Of a stretch of DNA of 17,761 nucleotides, positions 17,364 to 17,761 are shown in pieces (the stretch's first letter is position 1; each line of letters begins with the position of its first letter). Location of the stretch: assembly GCA_026770575.1 (NCBI GenBank), contig MU657166.1, forward strand, positions 591,971 through 609,731, in the 5' to 3' direction. This DNA comes from Pelagophyceae sp. CCMP2097 (lineage: Eukaryota > Sar > Pelagophyceae). The translations under genes and the position numbers were made by a program. The notes below the pieces were generated by a model. It saw nothing but the letters and a program-made list of their open reading frames with translations. It searched no databases and was not told the origin of the DNA.

Positions 17364-17726
17364 ATGCAGGCGATCCTAGACGACGACGATCGCGCGCTCG
17401 ACGAGGAGCCCTCGCCAGAGCGCGCGCGGCTGGCTCGCCGGGACGCAGACGCTGCGGCCACGCGGGCCTCGCGAGACGCGGAGGACGCTGCGGCGGCGAT
17501 GGCTCGCCGGGACGCAGACGCTGCGGCCACGCGGGCCTCGCGAGACGCGGAGGACGCTGCGGCGGCGAAGGCTCGCCGGGACGCAGACGCTGCGGCCACG
17601 CGGGCCTCGCGAGACGCTGAGGACGCTGCGGCGGCGAAGGCTCGCCGGGACGCAGACGCGGCGGCCTCTTTCAACTCCAAAACCTACGACGACTCCGACG
17701 GCCCAGGCGGCGATTCCGACGAGTAG
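17364..17726 (+). CDS. Ala/Asp/Arg-rich 23-residue tandem-repeat protein
   Basis: A 120-aa frame with an acidic head (MQAILDDDDRALDEEPSPE), three full 23-residue repeats beginning ARRDADAAATRASRDAEDAA plus a partial fourth, and an acidic tail (YDDSDGPGGDSDE). The pattern predicts one long, highly charged amphipathic helix or coiled coil. No family is recognised. The repeat DNA is open in several frames on both strands, so an open frame alone is weak evidence. Support comes from the ATG placement in a divergent pair and from acidic non-repeat ends that read like natural protein termini. It could also be one exon of a larger gene. The stop is 35 bp from the window edge. Confidence 0.55.
   Translation: MQAILDDDDRALDEEPSPERARLARRDADAAATRASRDAEDAAAAMARRDADAAATRASRDAEDAAAAKARRDADAAATRASRDAEDAAAAKARRDADAAASFNSKTYDDSDGPGGDSDE
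17433..17666. repeat. 69-bp coding minisatellite, about 3.4 copies
   Basis: Units begin at 17433, 17502, 17571 and 17640 (the last is partial). They differ at only a few positions, for example atg/aag at the unit end and gcg/gct inside. The 69-bp period keeps frame (23 codons). Confidence 0.95.
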
Positions 17727-17761
17727 GCAGGGCCTGATGCCATTGATTTAACGTAATTGTT

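Overview
The window looks like nuclear DNA of a small, gene-dense, GC-rich alga, most likely a stramenopile such as a pelagophyte (an Aureococcus-like organism). That placement is inference. It rests on spliceosomal introns that are nearly all 38-143 bp, very short intergenic gaps, plant/algal-type genes, and N-termini with a signal peptide followed by an ASA-[F/L]-x-AP-like motif, as used for import into secondary plastids. No prokaryotic operon, CRISPR array, tRNA or rRNA was found.

Layout: a minus-strand first exon (1-151) runs off the left edge. Next comes about 1.4 kb without a credible gene but with short repeats (152-1545). From there eleven genes alternate strictly in strand. (+) DUF547 protein 1546-2537; (-) prephenate/arogenate dehydratase 2637-4222; (+) small coiled-coil protein 4345-4790; (-) secreted phospholipase B/cPLA2-like enzyme 4966-6840; (+) three-BRCT protein 7061-8416; (-) FKBP-like/TPR protein 9291-11078; (+) predicted plastid membrane protein 11192-11962; (-) RCC1 protein 12187-14228; (+) LON-domain protein with a Tudor-like C-terminus 14430-15533; (-) GOLD-domain protein 15601-17043; (+) tandem-repeat protein 17364-17726. 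Start-to-start gaps are 113-320 bp and probably hold shared promoters. Tail-to-tail gaps are 67-224 bp, except 8417-9290, which contains an inverted-repeat element.

I rebuilt 31 introns by hand from family conservation plus reading-frame phase. Twelve donors begin GTGCG rather than GTRAG. Two RCC1 introns have GC-AG borders with the same donor hexamer GCGAGC. Two introns carry internal tandem duplications, and a third such duplication lies between genes.

The genes do not form one pathway: they cover Phe synthesis, DNA-damage/replication scaffolding, Ran GTPase regulation, lipid hydrolysis, folding/chaperone work and plastid proteins. I see no convincing new multi-gene system. The points of most interest are the splice-site biology, the duplications, the strand alternation, the inverted-repeat element and the LON/Tudor-like fusion.
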